Assembly (NCBI RefSeq): GCF_017168235.1
Contig: NZ_JABFAO010000002.1
Location: forward strand, 412,829-476,828
Reading direction: 5' to 3'
DNA from: Rhodococcus sp. KRD197
GTDB taxonomy: Bacteria > Actinomycetota > Actinomycetes > Mycobacteriales > Mycobacteriaceae
Length of the DNA: 64,000 nt
In this document: positions 28,488 through 37,785 of the stretch, in pieces
Layout: each line of letters opens with the position of its first letter
How positions within the stretch are numbered: position 1 is the first letter of the stretch
The notes under the pieces: model-generated
Told to the model about the DNA's origin: nothing
The model's input: the letters and a program-made list of their open reading frames with translations, nothing else
Databases searched by the model: none
Made by a program: the position numbers and the translations under genes

Positions 28488-30275
28488 ATGACCGGATTGT
28501 CCCGTCGCCAGTTCGTCAGCCGTGTTGGCGCGTTGGCGGCGTTGTGGGGAATGGCTCCAGGCGTGCTGGGCGATCGACTCGCGGTCGCTCAGACGTCTCC
28601 CGAAGCGCCGTTGTCGACGTTGTCGGGGACTATTCTGCGGAACGCCGGGGACGCTCATTCGTACCGAACGCTGACGGCTGCGCCGGGTGAGAACTATGTG
28701 CAGCGATTGGATATTCTGCGTGCGGCACCGTCGCCAGTGAGAGCGAGCGTGCGCCGTTCGATCCTCTATCTTGGGCACCTGTCCGACATGCACGTCATCG
28801 ATGCCCAGTCGCCCGGCCGTATCGAGCCGATGATCGTGCAGGATCACGCGACATGGGGATCGGCGTTCCATCCGCAGGACCCACTCACCGTGCACGTGAC
28901 CGCAGCGATGGTGAAGTCGTTCGCCGACAACTCGGTCAGTCCGGTGAGTGGAGTGCCGCTCGGCGCAGCAATCGTTACCGGCGACAGTGCGGACATGCAT
29001 TCGAATCTCGAACTACGCTGGTACATAGATGTTCTCGATGGTGTTCCGGTGACTCCGAACAGTGGATCTCCTACGGTGTTCGAAGGCGTGCAGGCATGGC
29101 AGGACGCGCAGTGGGCCTACCGGCCAGATGACCCGTCAGGTGGATCGTTCGGTGAATACGGGTTTCCCCGACTTCCCAATTTGTTGTCCCAGGCCATTGC
29201 CCAACCCGTGGAGTCGGTGGGGTTGCCGGTGCCGTGGTACTCGGTGTACGGCAATCACGACACTCTTTTGCTCGGCACTTTCGACCTCTCCTCTCAATTG
29301 CATTCGCTGGCAGTCGGATCGGAGAAGGCGTACACGTTGGGTGCCACCGCGACGTCCACGTTGGCAGGATACGCAGCGACCGCAAGTCCACTGCAGCGAA
29401 TGGTGGACGCATTGGGTGTTCAATCAGGCTTGCGGCCGGGGTTTCGCAGTGTCACAGCGGATCCGCGGCGTTATCTGTTCGAACAACGTGAATTCATGGC
29501 CGAGCATTTCGACACCACGGAGTTACCCGGTCCTGTCGGGCACGGTTTCACCCAGCACAACCTCGAGTCAGGGGAAACCTGGTGGACAACGGATGTTACC
29601 CCTAACGTACGTTTCTTCGGGCTCGATACCTGCAATGCCGTTGCTGGAGCCGACGGTGCAGTGCCAGAGGACCAGTTCGAGTGGCTCAGAGGTCAATTGA
29701 ATCGCGCGCAGTCAGAAAAGAAGCTCGTTCTTGTTCTGACGCATCACAACAGCCTCACCTTGGAGAATCGGGCGCAGCGACCGGGCTCGAACAAGAAACT
29801 CTACGGTGCTGAAGAATTCGTCGACCTTCTCTTGTCGTATCCGGTGGTGATCGGTTGGCTCAACGGGCATACGCATCAGAATCAGATCCTCGCTCACCGC
29901 GGAGCGGGTAGCGGATTCTGGGAGATCACGACGGCGTCGTGCATCGACTTTCCACAGCAACAGCAGACCGTCGAGATCGTCGACAACAGGGATGGAACGC
30001 TGTCGCTGTTCACGACGGTTCTCGATCACGCGTCGCCGATAACCCCCGGCTCGTCGGGTGGCTATCTGGATCTCGCATCGCAGAGTCGAGAACTGGCTGC
30101 CAACGATTGGGCCGAGAATCCACTCATGAGAAGGGGTTCGGCGTTGGACCGCAACACTGAGCTACTGTTGCCCGCACCGTTCGACTTGGCCGCCATCACG
30201 GATGCCTCGCTCGAACAGCAACACATGAGCGAACGCGCTCGCCTGCTCGCGTACCAGCAGCGAGCGCAGCGATGA
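28488..30275 (+). CDS. Tat-exported metallophosphoesterase (TIGR03767-like)
   Basis: 595 residues. The N-terminus MTGLSRRQFVSRVGALAALW carries a Tat signal (SRRQF) with cleavage expected near residue 35. Calcineurin-like metal motifs: GHLSDMHVIDAQ, VTGDSADMHSN, YGNHDTL, VLTHHNSL and GHTHQN. The family is actinobacterial and of unknown substrate; an extracellular phosphodiesterase or phosphomonoesterase activity is likely. Its stop overlaps the following lipoprotein start (ATGA). First chromosomal gene beyond the tRNA-Ser element. Confidence 0.88.
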   Translation: MTGLSRRQFVSRVGALAALWGMAPGVLGDRLAVAQTSPEAPLSTLSGTILRNAGDAHSYRTLTAAPGENYVQRLDILRAAPSPVRASVRRSILYLGHLSDMHVIDAQSPGRIEPMIVQDHATWGSAFHPQDPLTVHVTAAMVKSFADNSVSPVSGVPLGAAIVTGDSADMHSNLELRWYIDVLDGVPVTPNSGSPTVFEGVQAWQDAQWAYRPDDPSGGSFGEYGFPRLPNLLSQAIAQPVESVGLPVPWYSVYGNHDTLLLGTFDLSSQLHSLAVGSEKAYTLGATATSTLAGYAATASPLQRMVDALGVQSGLRPGFRSVTADPRRYLFEQREFMAEHFDTTELPGPVGHGFTQHNLESGETWWTTDVTPNVRFFGLDTCNAVAGADGAVPEDQFEWLRGQLNRAQSEKKLVLVLTHHNSLTLENRAQRPGSNKKLYGAEEFVDLLLSYPVVIGWLNGHTHQNQILAHRGAGSGFWEITTASCIDFPQQQQTVEIVDNRDGTLSLFTTVLDHASPITPGSSGGYLDLASQSRELAANDWAENPLMRRGSALDRNTELLLPAPFDLAAITDASLEQQHMSERARLLAYQQRAQR

Positions 30276-30613
30276 AGGGTGCGATCGGAGCAGTGGCCCT
30301 CGCGCTTGTTCTTGCGGGATGCTCGCAAGTCGACGCACTCGCGCCAGTCGGGGGAGCTGGTATCGCAGACTTGCGATACGCGACCAACGAGGTGCTACTG
30401 GAGAAGGGTGTCGATATTCTCGTTGCACCTGTGTGCGACGGCGAGGGGTTGGCTCTTCGATGTGTTGGAGAGACCGTCGGCAACGAGACCATCACGGCAA
30501 CATCGACATCCGAGGAGGAGTCGTCGTTCGATCTCGTGGTCGGAACTTCCGTCATCTACTCAGGGCCCGTGCAGTCCGTGCTCGAGCGCAATGGAACAGC
30601 GGGTGCACGGTGA
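30272..30613 (+). CDS. Small putative lipoprotein
   Basis: 113 residues with a lipobox (LALVLAGC, Cys17) after a short hydrophobic signal, so probably attached to the outer face of the membrane. The mature part has two further cysteines (APVCDGEGLALRC) and a beta-rich acidic end. No family recognised. Coupled on both sides: ATG overlaps the phosphoesterase stop and its stop overlaps the next GTG, implying one transcript of phosphoesterase, lipoprotein and membrane protein. Confidence 0.75.
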   Translation: MKGAIGAVALALVLAGCSQVDALAPVGGAGIADLRYATNEVLLEKGVDILVAPVCDGEGLALRCVGETVGNETITATSTSEEESSFDLVVGTSVIYSGPVQSVLERNGTAGAR

Positions 30614-31233
30614 TCGGGATGTGGCGCGGGCTCGCGCGCGGCGCCCGAGTAATACTGCCGGTAGTGCTTGTCGGTGCCATAGTTCAGGGGCTACTGGTGG
30701 TCGGTGATCCGACCCCGCACGTCGACTGGGTTTTCGCACTGCGCGTGGTGGTGTCAGGACTGGTTGTGATCGTCCTGACCTGGCTGATCGTGGGGGTGGC
30801 GGCGACCGCTGTCGATGCCGACGCGGGCTTGTCGATCCCTCCGATCAGGCTGTTGATAGGAGTGACGTCAGCAGTGGTCGGTGGAGCGCTTGCCGGCGTT
30901 CTCTCGCCGATTCTGCCGATAGTCGTTGCGGTGGTTGGATTGCCGGTGCTGTCGGCTTTGGCGGTACGACCATGGACGGCTCCGATCCGGACGGTCATGG
31001 TCTCGCCGTTTCGTACGCTCCTCGGGTTCGTTCTGGTAGCAACGCTGTTCATCGTCAACTGGGTGACTGCGTTGCTGCTTGGCTTCTTCATCGCCGGTCC
31101 CGTTGCGGCCATGCTCACGTGGGTGATGTTCGGCTTCAGCACCGCAATTGCGGCAACCTATTGGGCGGCTCTGCATCGCAGATCTCTGGCGCAGGACAAG
31201 CCCGAAGCGGGTGCGTCGACTCGAACCGTGTAA
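30610..31233 (+). CDS. Polytopic membrane protein of unknown function
   Basis: 207 residues, GTG at 30610 overlapping the lipoprotein stop. About five hydrophobic segments (15-32, 42-65, 78-118, 140-165, 165-190), no charged catalytic motif seen. Glycine- and valine-rich helices. Third gene of the phosphoesterase operon; a membrane anchor or partner for the exported pair is conceivable but not shown. An in-frame extension upstream is shadow of the lipoprotein gene. Confidence 0.65.
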   Translation: MIGMWRGLARGARVILPVVLVGAIVQGLLVVGDPTPHVDWVFALRVVVSGLVVIVLTWLIVGVAATAVDADAGLSIPPIRLLIGVTSAVVGGALAGVLSPILPIVVAVVGLPVLSALAVRPWTAPIRTVMVSPFRTLLGFVLVATLFIVNWVTALLLGFFIAGPVAAMLTWVMFGFSTAIAATYWAALHRRSLAQDKPEAGASTRTV

Positions 31234-31273
31234 TCGAAGCGAACGCGTCCGGACTGCTCTTCTGCGAGAGGTA

Positions 31274-31723
31274 TCAATCGTGTCCGATCTTGCGTACGTG
31301 AGTGTTCGCCGCATCCAGTCCGATCTTCTGCGCATTGACCAATCGAAGCGTGGGCACCTGATCTCCTGTGGTGTCATCGATCAGCGTCGAGCGCAGTTCG
31401 CCGTCACGGAAGGCGTGGCGCTCACCCCACTGCCGCAAGCTCACGATCACTGTGAACAGGTCCATGCCACGTTCGGTCAGAACGTACTCGTTCCGGGTCC
31501 CCTGTTCGTTGGATCGAGTCTCCAGAATTCCTTGCTCGACAAGCCCTCGTAGCCTGTCCGTCAGAATGTTCTTCGCGATACCCAGGTTGCGCTGAAACTG
31601 ACTGAATCTGCGTGCACCGTCGAAGGCATCGCGCACTATCAGCAGTGACCATCTGTCTCCGACGATGTCGGCTGTCCTGGCGACGGGGCAATGCGAGTCC
31701 GTCCACTGCGAACGATCGATCAT
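31274..31723 (-). CDS. HxlR-family transcriptional regulator
   Basis: 149-residue winged-helix regulator with the family opening CPVARTADIVGDRWSLLIV, the recognition region FSQFQRNLGIAKNILTDRL and ETRSNEQGTRNEYVLTERG. A cysteine at residue 12 sits where redox- or aldehyde-sensing HxlR proteins have theirs. Divergent from an MFS gene, with a large dyad between them, so it likely represses both. Confidence 0.9.
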   Translation of the reverse strand: MIDRSQWTDSHCPVARTADIVGDRWSLLIVRDAFDGARRFSQFQRNLGIAKNILTDRLRGLVEQGILETRSNEQGTRNEYVLTERGMDLFTVIVSLRQWGERHAFRDGELRSTLIDDTTGDQVPTLRLVNAQKIGLDAANTHVRKIGHD

Positions 31724-31738
31724 CTAGCCTCCTCGATT

Positions 31739-31793
31739 GGTTGCGTTTTGAAACCATTCCAACGTACCCTCGAAATGGTATCAAAATGCAACC
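31739..31793. promoter_or_regulatory. HxlR operator dyad
   Basis: Arms 31739-31758 (GGTTGCGTTTTGAAACCATT) and 31774-31793 pair at 18 of 20 positions around a 15-bp centre, filling the space between the divergent regulator and transporter. The arms are much more AT-rich than the surroundings. Probable HxlR binding site for auto-regulation and MFS control. Confidence 0.75.
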
Positions 31794-31795
31794 GA

Positions 31796-33046
31796 ATGGA
31801 GGTCGTTGTGGTCGATCGTGCCGTACACGAGATTGCACCGGTCCGGCGGAGAATGTCTCGGGGACTACGCATCCTGCTGGCCGTGCTCTGTGGGGTCTCG
31901 GTGGCGAACATCTACTACGCCCAGCCGCTTCTCGAACAGATCGGGTCGGACCTCTCGCTTCCCACGGCAAGCCTCGGCCTGGTCGTCGCACTCGCCCAGC
32001 TCGGCTATCTGGTGGGATTGATCATGCTGGTACCGCTGGGCGACCTGGTGGACCGCAGGAAACTGATCGCAATCCAAACTGCCGCTGCCGCAACAGGAAC
32101 ACTGCTTGTTGCGTTCTCCACCACAAACGCGCAACTACTGATCGGCATCACCGTCACGGGGGTGTTCTCGGTAGTCGTCCAAGTCATCGTCGCCTACGCC
32201 GCGGCGATCAGCGACCCCGATGAGCGGGGCGCAAACATCGGTGTCATCACCAGTGGCGTGGTGGTGGGCATCATCCTTGCCCGCACCGTAGCCGGGATGG
32301 TCGCCGACGTGGCCGGCTGGCGCGCGGTCTACTCGGGGTCTGCCGTCATTTCCATCCTGATAGCCGCAGTCGCCTTGACGATGTTGCCGAAAGACGTACG
32401 TTCGCGACCGAAACAGGGCACGTATGCACGCGCAGTCGGGTCAGTAGTAACGCTGACGACTACGAACCGAGTGTTTCGTACCCGAGCATTGATCACCTTG
32501 TTCTTGTTCGCGTCCTTCGGTGCACTGTGGAGCGGCATGACCTTGCCACTGACCGAGGAACCATGGCGGTTGTCGACAACACAGATCGGGCTGTTCGGAA
32601 TCGCCGGGCTGATCGGCGCACTGGGAGCGGTCAGCGCCGGCCGATGGGCCGATCAGGGGAAAGCGCAACGCGTCACAGGCCTGTCCCTGGTAGTTCTCGT
32701 ACTCTCGTGGGTACTGAGTGCGCAGGCGACCCACTCGCTTGCTCTGCTCGTAGTCGGCGTGATCGCGCTGGACTTCGCCGTCCAGGCTGTGCATGTCACG
32801 AGCCAGAACCTGATCGTCGCGCACGATCCCGAATCTGCCGGTCGAATCATCGGTAGTTACATGGTGTTCTACTCGTTGGGCAGTGCAATCGGAGCGATCT
32901 CCACGACTGTGGTTTTCCATGCTGCGGGTTGGGGTGCTGCGAGCGTCTTGGGTGGTGCATACGCTACCGCCGCCCTCAGCGTGTGGGTCATCGACCGATT
33001 GCGTGTTTCCGAACGGCTCGATGAGTTGAGCTGCGACTCCCGATGA
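31796..33046 (+). CDS. MFS transporter (12 helices)
   Basis: Up to 416 residues from ATG 31796; ATG 31853 with a closer GGCGGA ribosome binding site is an alternative and fits the usual transporter start better (SRGLRILLAVLCGVSVANIY). Twelve predicted helices, with VPLGDLVDRRKLIAIQ as the loop 2-3 MFS motif. Resembles drug/proton antiporters of the arabinose-efflux (AraJ) type. Likely induced when HxlR releases the dyad just upstream. Substrate unknown. Confidence 0.88.
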   Translation: MEVVVVDRAVHEIAPVRRRMSRGLRILLAVLCGVSVANIYYAQPLLEQIGSDLSLPTASLGLVVALAQLGYLVGLIMLVPLGDLVDRRKLIAIQTAAAATGTLLVAFSTTNAQLLIGITVTGVFSVVVQVIVAYAAAISDPDERGANIGVITSGVVVGIILARTVAGMVADVAGWRAVYSGSAVISILIAAVALTMLPKDVRSRPKQGTYARAVGSVVTLTTTNRVFRTRALITLFLFASFGALWSGMTLPLTEEPWRLSTTQIGLFGIAGLIGALGAVSAGRWADQGKAQRVTGLSLVVLVLSWVLSAQATHSLALLVVGVIALDFAVQAVHVTSQNLIVAHDPESAGRIIGSYMVFYSLGSAIGAISTTVVFHAAGWGAASVLGGAYATAALSVWVIDRLRVSERLDELSCDSR

Positions 33047-33067
33047 ACCATCGAGATCTGGGCTTCG

Positions 33068-34054
33068 TCATCGCCTCCCCGCTGCGGCCAGCACGCTCAG
33101 CGCCGCGCAGCTCACCCATTCGTTCGACTGCTTTCGGCTGGTCGGTCCCCACCGGACCAGTGAGCGTCCGTTGGCGTTCGTCGATGCGCTGACGCGGTAG
33201 AACTTCGCTTCAGCGGGAAATCCGCCGTCGGGCAGCTGTTTCGACTCCAGGACCTCGAGTGCCTCGACGCAGCGTTCGTCGTCGAGCATCTCCGCTTCGG
33301 CGAGCACAGTGAGCGCCATGAGGATGTCGTAGTGCCAATAGCACGGGAAGTGAAGCTGCAGGAAAGACGGGTCGATCACGCTCCCATTGGATAGTCTGCG
33401 AAAGAGCTGGTGCTCGAGAAAGAGTTCGGCGGCACGCACGACTGCGTCGCGGGTGTCGCTGCGGCCTGTGGTGCGTGCATGCACGTTCAATGCTCGAAGG
33501 GGCACAAGGCTTTCGCCGAACGACGAAGCATGACCGGTTGCTTTGCGGTCGCAGTTCCATCCGCCATCGGGCCATTGGGCGCGGAGGAGTCGGGCGACGA
33601 GATAGTCGACGCGCTCGTCTGCCAGTCCCAGGCGCAGCAGTGCCCAGGCCAGGTTGCCGTCGATCGAGGCGTGCAGCGTCGGCAGTGCGGTACCGCGGAC
33701 TCGGCCGATGTGGCGTTTCTCGTACAGATCCGACAACAACCAACCCAACGCCTGCTCACGCAACGGGACGAGCGTTTCATCGCCCGCCGGGTACCCCACC
33801 TCTGCCAACGCGACGAGCACCCAATGAGCGCCGAACCACTTCGCGTTGTACGGGTGAAAGGGCAAGGTGCCGTCGGCTGATCGCTCCGAAAGCAGCTGGC
33901 GCACCCGTTCGCTCGTAGCTACTTCTGCCTGCGCAGCTGTGACCGCAGGACTGTCCGCCGATTCGCCCAACACACCGATGCGAGTCCGCACACGGATGGA
34001 TGGCTCGTCCGAAGCAAGCAACCGGGCCACGATCGGTTCGGCAGACAGGATCAC
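33068..34054 (-). CDS. Alpha/alpha toroid (terpene cyclase/prenyltransferase-like) protein
   Basis: 328 residues of paired helices with two QW-like repeats, RAQWPDGGWNCDRK and SKQLPDGGFPAEAKFYR, as in squalene-hopene cyclase domains and related toroid proteins. The DxDD or substrate-activating motif of cyclases is not present, so an enzymatic cyclase is unlikely. ATG at 34054. Convergent with the MFS gene, next to a pseudouridine synthase. Function unknown; family known only as a fold. Confidence 0.65.
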   Translation of the reverse strand: MILSAEPIVARLLASDEPSIRVRTRIGVLGESADSPAVTAAQAEVATSERVRQLLSERSADGTLPFHPYNAKWFGAHWVLVALAEVGYPAGDETLVPLREQALGWLLSDLYEKRHIGRVRGTALPTLHASIDGNLAWALLRLGLADERVDYLVARLLRAQWPDGGWNCDRKATGHASSFGESLVPLRALNVHARTTGRSDTRDAVVRAAELFLEHQLFRRLSNGSVIDPSFLQLHFPCYWHYDILMALTVLAEAEMLDDERCVEALEVLESKQLPDGGFPAEAKFYRVSASTNANGRSLVRWGPTSRKQSNEWVSCAALSVLAAAGRR

Positions 34055-34097
34055 TCACCGCCCTGACCGCGTCGATTTCGAACACTTCACCCGTCGA

Positions 34098-35048
34098 TCA
34101 TCCACGCCCGGCGTCGACAACACCAGGGACATCCCGCCACTGAATTTCCAACTCGAACCGCCGCCGGGACTCGAATCGGCGAGTTGCGCCGGTGATCGGA
34201 TCGGTGAACTCGAGCGTCGCCGCCAGCGGTTGAAGCGGTTCGGTGTAGTCGTCGACGGCTCGGCCCGACGCGACTGGATAGAGGTCGTCGCCGATGATGG
34301 GAAGTCCCAGGGAGTTCATGTGCAGCCGAAGTTGGTGGGTGCGGCCGGTCGTGGGATGCAACCGATATCGGCCGCGTCCGCTCCGGTGTTCGACGAGCTC
34401 GATGAATGTTTCGGCATTCGGTTCACCGTCGACCTCGTGTGCCTCGAAAGTGTTCTTTTCCTTCATGATTCGGCTGCGAACAGTGCGCGGAAACCGCAGG
34501 GAGGGATCGTAGGGTGCGATCGCCTCGTACACCTTGAGTACTTTCCGATCCTGGAACAGCGTCTGATATGCGCCGCGAAGAGAGGGTTCGACGACGAACA
34601 GCACGAGCCCGGCGGTCACCCGGTCCAGGCGATGGGCCGGAACGAGCTGCGGCAGATCGAGATCCTCGCGCAACCGGACCAGTGCGGTCTGCAGGATGTG
34701 CCCGCCCCGCGGAATGGTGGGAAGAAAGTGTGGTTTGTCGATCACCAGCAGCGTCTCGTCGCGGTGGACGATCGAGATATCGAACGGCACAACGGTTTCC
34801 ACCGGAAGATCGCGGTGAAACCAGACGGCCTCTCCCGGGACGTAGGACGCGTCTGGGGCGACGGGTCCGGCCATGTCGACGATGTCACCGGCGTCGAGCA
34901 TCTCGTCGATGCGTGTTGCCGCGATGCGCGGGACCTCGTCGACGAGGAAATCGCGGATCGTCACCCAGGTGCCGTCCTCGGGCATGCGGATGCGAGCAGG
35001 GTCGAGTCCATGCCGCTTCTGCAGCGGCGGTTGTTGCCGTCGGCGCAC
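34098..35048 (-). CDS. RluA-family pseudouridine synthase
   Basis: 316 residues. An S4-like N-terminal region (MLDAGDIVDMAGP) and the catalytic domain with PAHRLDRVTAGLVLFV, where the Asp of HRLD is the nucleophile, and TGRTHQLRLHMNSLGLPI. Isomerises uridines in rRNA or tRNA; the exact site cannot be read. Starts at GTG 35048. No translational coupling with the toroid gene 43 bp downstream. Confidence 0.9.
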   Translation of the reverse strand: MRRRQQPPLQKRHGLDPARIRMPEDGTWVTIRDFLVDEVPRIAATRIDEMLDAGDIVDMAGPVAPDASYVPGEAVWFHRDLPVETVVPFDISIVHRDETLLVIDKPHFLPTIPRGGHILQTALVRLREDLDLPQLVPAHRLDRVTAGLVLFVVEPSLRGAYQTLFQDRKVLKVYEAIAPYDPSLRFPRTVRSRIMKEKNTFEAHEVDGEPNAETFIELVEHRSGRGRYRLHPTTGRTHQLRLHMNSLGLPIIGDDLYPVASGRAVDDYTEPLQPLAATLEFTDPITGATRRFESRRRFELEIQWRDVPGVVDAGRG

Positions 35049-35073
35049 CCGACGAGCCTATCGGTGCGCCGAG

Positions 35074-35122
35074 TTCGCACTTGTGCAGCGGAGTGCAGCC
35101 ACTACGTCAGCACAAGTGCGAA
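35074..35122. terminator. Inverted repeat after the excalibur gene
   Basis: TTCGCACTTGTGC (35074-35086) is repeated inverted at 35110-35122, 13-bp perfect arms with a 23-nt loop, between the excalibur gene stop and the pseudouridine synthase start, both on the minus strand. A terminator for the former is likely. Confidence 0.5.
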
Positions 35123-35132
35123 TTCGATGGTG

Positions 35133-35453
35133 CTATTCGCAGCCGATGCCGTCGTTGTCGCGGTCGAGGTGCTGGCCGAAGCCGTAGTCGCCGCGATAGA
35201 CGGGTGCGGCGCCGGCGTCGCGGGCTTCGGTGCAGTTTCGGTACTGGAATGCGCTCGGCGCGGGAGCAGATCGGGGCGCCGGTGCCATCAGGGGAGCCGG
35301 GGGCAGAGGGACCGGGCAGAACTGCGCCGAGCCGGAGTTGCACAGAAAGTCGGTGATCGGATCGGCCGCCGCAACTGCGGGTGTGGTGGCCATCGCGGCT
35401 GCGAGGACGAAGCCACCGAGGCCGGCACGAACGAGCATGGTCTTGCGAGTCAT
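35133..35453 (-). CDS. Secreted excalibur calcium-binding protein
   Basis: 106 residues: signal peptide with AAAMATTPAVAAADP cleavage region near residue 30, a Pro/Ala-rich linker, and a C-terminal excalibur domain with YRNCTEARDAGAAPVY, then DRDNDGIGCE (the DxDxDG calcium loop and final Cys-Glu). Two cysteines likely form a disulfide. Extracellular; function unknown, often linked to surface or nuclease proteins. ATG at 35453. Confidence 0.85.
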   Translation of the reverse strand: MTRKTMLVRAGLGGFVLAAAMATTPAVAAADPITDFLCNSGSAQFCPVPLPPAPLMAPAPRSAPAPSAFQYRNCTEARDAGAAPVYRGDYGFGQHLDRDNDGIGCE

Positions 35454-35641
35454 CTACTGCTCCTGAGAACGAGGGGACCTGAATCTTGGGACTCGAGTTG
35501 TTCAACAGTCAATCGAAATCATTCGCGTGAATGAACGTGTTGGAGAAATTCCCCGCTGTCACCCCGAGCCATGCGCCGATCCAGTAAACTCATCCGCCGC
35601 GGATGATGACATGCCCGGCTTTGTGGAGACAGGATCGAGGC

Positions 35642-37024
35642 ATGAGTTCGTCCCTCGATCGTGAGACCCGGCGCAAGCGCGGAAAGGACGCGCGACGCTC
35701 GACGCCGTTGGCATCGCTCGCCGAACATCGAAAAAGTGAACGTGACCCGATCGCGTTGCTGGAATCTCAGGCTGCAACCAGGGTTCCCGAGCTCGTTCCC
35801 ATCCGATACGGCAGGATGGCGGGTGGGGAGTTCCCGTTCTATCGAGGAGCGGCGCTGGTCATGGCCGACGATCTGGCTCGATCTCCGAGTTCGGGCATCG
35901 TCACTCAGTTGTGCGGCGACGCGCATCTGAGCAACTTCGGCGTGTATTCCACCCCCGAACGACGACTTGCGTTCGACATCAACGATTTCGACGAAACTCA
36001 TCCGGGTCCGTTCGAGTGGGACGTCAAGCGGCTCGCAGCCAGTCTCGCAGTCGCATCGCGTGCGCGGGAATTCTCAGGCAAGATGCGACGCAGAATCACC
36101 ACCTCGTGTGCGTGGGCGTATCGCGAAACCATGAGGCAGCAAGCGCTTTTGGGAAACTTGGCGGTGTGGTACTCGAATGTCGAGATTACCGACGAGCTAG
36201 AGACGATCCATCATGAGCTGGACTACACGATGCGCGTTCGAACCGCGGCCAATATTCAAAAAGCACGCTCCAGGGACAACGTACAGGCCTTCAACAAGCT
36301 GACCGCGGTCGTCGACGGCAAACGCCGGATCATCTCGAATCCCCCGCTCATCGTTCCCGTCGAGGAACTCTTCGACGACGTCGATGCTGTCTACCGTGAT
36401 CTCGCCGAACGTCTCGTTGCCTATCGCGCGACGTTTCAATGGGACAAGCAGGTCCTGCTCGATCAGTTTCGTATCGTTCAGTTCGCTCGCAAAGTCGTCG
36501 GCGTCGGAAGCGTCGGCACCCGCGCGTGGATCTTCCTGATGCAGGGTGTCGACGAGAACGATCCACTGTTTCTGCAGGCGAAGGAGGCCCAGCGCTCCGT
36601 GCTGGCGGCGTACGTCGACGGGCCCGACTACGAAAATCAGGGCCGACGCGTCGTCGACGGTCAGCGTTTGATGCAAGCGTCGAGCGATATCTTCCTCGGT
36701 TGGCAACGAGGACCGGATCCGAACGGCGACATGCGTGATTTCTACCTGCGTCAACTGCGCGACGGCAAAGGGTCGGCGGTGATAGAGGCGATGTCACCCG
36801 GCGGGATGGAGCTGTACGGCAAATTGTGTGGGAAGGTCCTAGCCTACGCCCATGCCCGGGCGGGTGATCGCGTCGAGATCGCGGGCTATCTCGGTTCGAG
36901 TGAAAAGTTCGAGGGTGCGATCTCGGAATTCGCGGAGACCTACTGCAAGCAGAACCGGGCGGACTATGCACTGCTGAGGAAGGCGATCGACAGTGGCCGG
37001 GTAACGGCGCAGACAGGAATCTGA
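35642..37024 (+). CDS. DUF2252 family protein
   Basis: 460 residues matching DUF2252, a kinase-like-fold family of unknown function. Recognised by FPFYRGAALVMADDL, CGDACLSNFG-like QLCGDAHLSNFGVYSTPER and FDINDFDETHPGPFEWDVKR, the last two resembling the catalytic HxxN and DxND motifs of aminoglycoside-phosphotransferase-type enzymes. ATG at 35642 is 39 bp inside the longest frame and follows a better context. The next gene begins one base after its stop (TGAGTG). Confidence 0.88.
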   Translation: MSSSLDRETRRKRGKDARRSTPLASLAEHRKSERDPIALLESQAATRVPELVPIRYGRMAGGEFPFYRGAALVMADDLARSPSSGIVTQLCGDAHLSNFGVYSTPERRLAFDINDFDETHPGPFEWDVKRLAASLAVASRAREFSGKMRRRITTSCAWAYRETMRQQALLGNLAVWYSNVEITDELETIHHELDYTMRVRTAANIQKARSRDNVQAFNKLTAVVDGKRRIISNPPLIVPVEELFDDVDAVYRDLAERLVAYRATFQWDKQVLLDQFRIVQFARKVVGVGSVGTRAWIFLMQGVDENDPLFLQAKEAQRSVLAAYVDGPDYENQGRRVVDGQRLMQASSDIFLGWQRGPDPNGDMRDFYLRQLRDGKGSAVIEAMSPGGMELYGKLCGKVLAYAHARAGDRVEIAGYLGSSEKFEGAISEFAETYCKQNRADYALLRKAIDSGRVTAQTGI

Positions 37025-37645
37025 GTGCTGCTCCGTCGTGAGTCGTGGGGATTCGTCATCGGCTCGCTGTTGTTCGCGTTGGCGGCGGCCCCCGGCTACG
37101 CCCGGTGGGTAGGTGTAGATGGCGACAACATCACGTACTTCGTCGGCTCGTTGTTCTTCACCGCCGCGGGGTTCATCGCGCTCCGGCTCAGCGGTCGCCC
37201 GGTGCCCACGAGCGAATCCGCGAGGGTCGAGCGTTTCGATTGGTGGGCCGCCGCCATCCAGTTCGTCGGCACACTGTTGTTCAACCTGAGCACCGCGATC
37301 GCGATGATCAGCGGCCTGACTGTCAGGGCGGTGGACAAGTGGGTGTGGCGCCCGGACGTGTTCGGCTCGCTCGCGTTCCTTGTGACGAGTGCATTGGCGG
37401 TCGTCGCCACCACGGAGACCGACAAACTGTGGGATCCGCAGGCGCGTGACTGGCGCAGCACGTGGTTGAACATGGTCGGTTCCATTGCGTTCGGGGTCTC
37501 GGCCGTGGGCGCGTTCGTGCGGCCCTCGACGGGGCAGTTGGCCGACGCGGCGCTGGCCAATGCGGGCACATTCATCGGTGCCCTGTGTTTTCTCGCCGCG
37601 GCCCTGCTCATGCGGCCTTTGGGAGGTATCCCAAACAAACGGTAG
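37025..37645 (+). CDS. Membrane protein, YrhK-like
   Basis: 206 residues, GTG directly abutting the DUF2252 stop. Five or six helices including FVIGSLLFALAAAPGYARW and TYFVGSLFFTAAGFIALRL, which resemble YrhK-domain helices. A conserved-looking acidic/aromatic stretch RFDWWAAAIQFVGTLLFNLS suggests a paired repeat. Coupling to DUF2252 implies a joint role. Function unknown. Confidence 0.7.
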   Translation: MLLRRESWGFVIGSLLFALAAAPGYARWVGVDGDNITYFVGSLFFTAAGFIALRLSGRPVPTSESARVERFDWWAAAIQFVGTLLFNLSTAIAMISGLTVRAVDKWVWRPDVFGSLAFLVTSALAVVATTETDKLWDPQARDWRSTWLNMVGSIAFGVSAVGAFVRPSTGQLADAALANAGTFIGALCFLAAALLMRPLGGIPNKR

Positions 37646-37785
37646 AACTTTTGTATGACCATCAGATACGACTACTGTGGGCCACGGCACAGCTGGCGGC
37701 GTGGGTACCTACTCGTGGGTTAGGTTGTGCGACGGATGTAATTCGTGTTGCGCTCTCTGCGGGCGCGGCGGGGGAGGATGGATCG

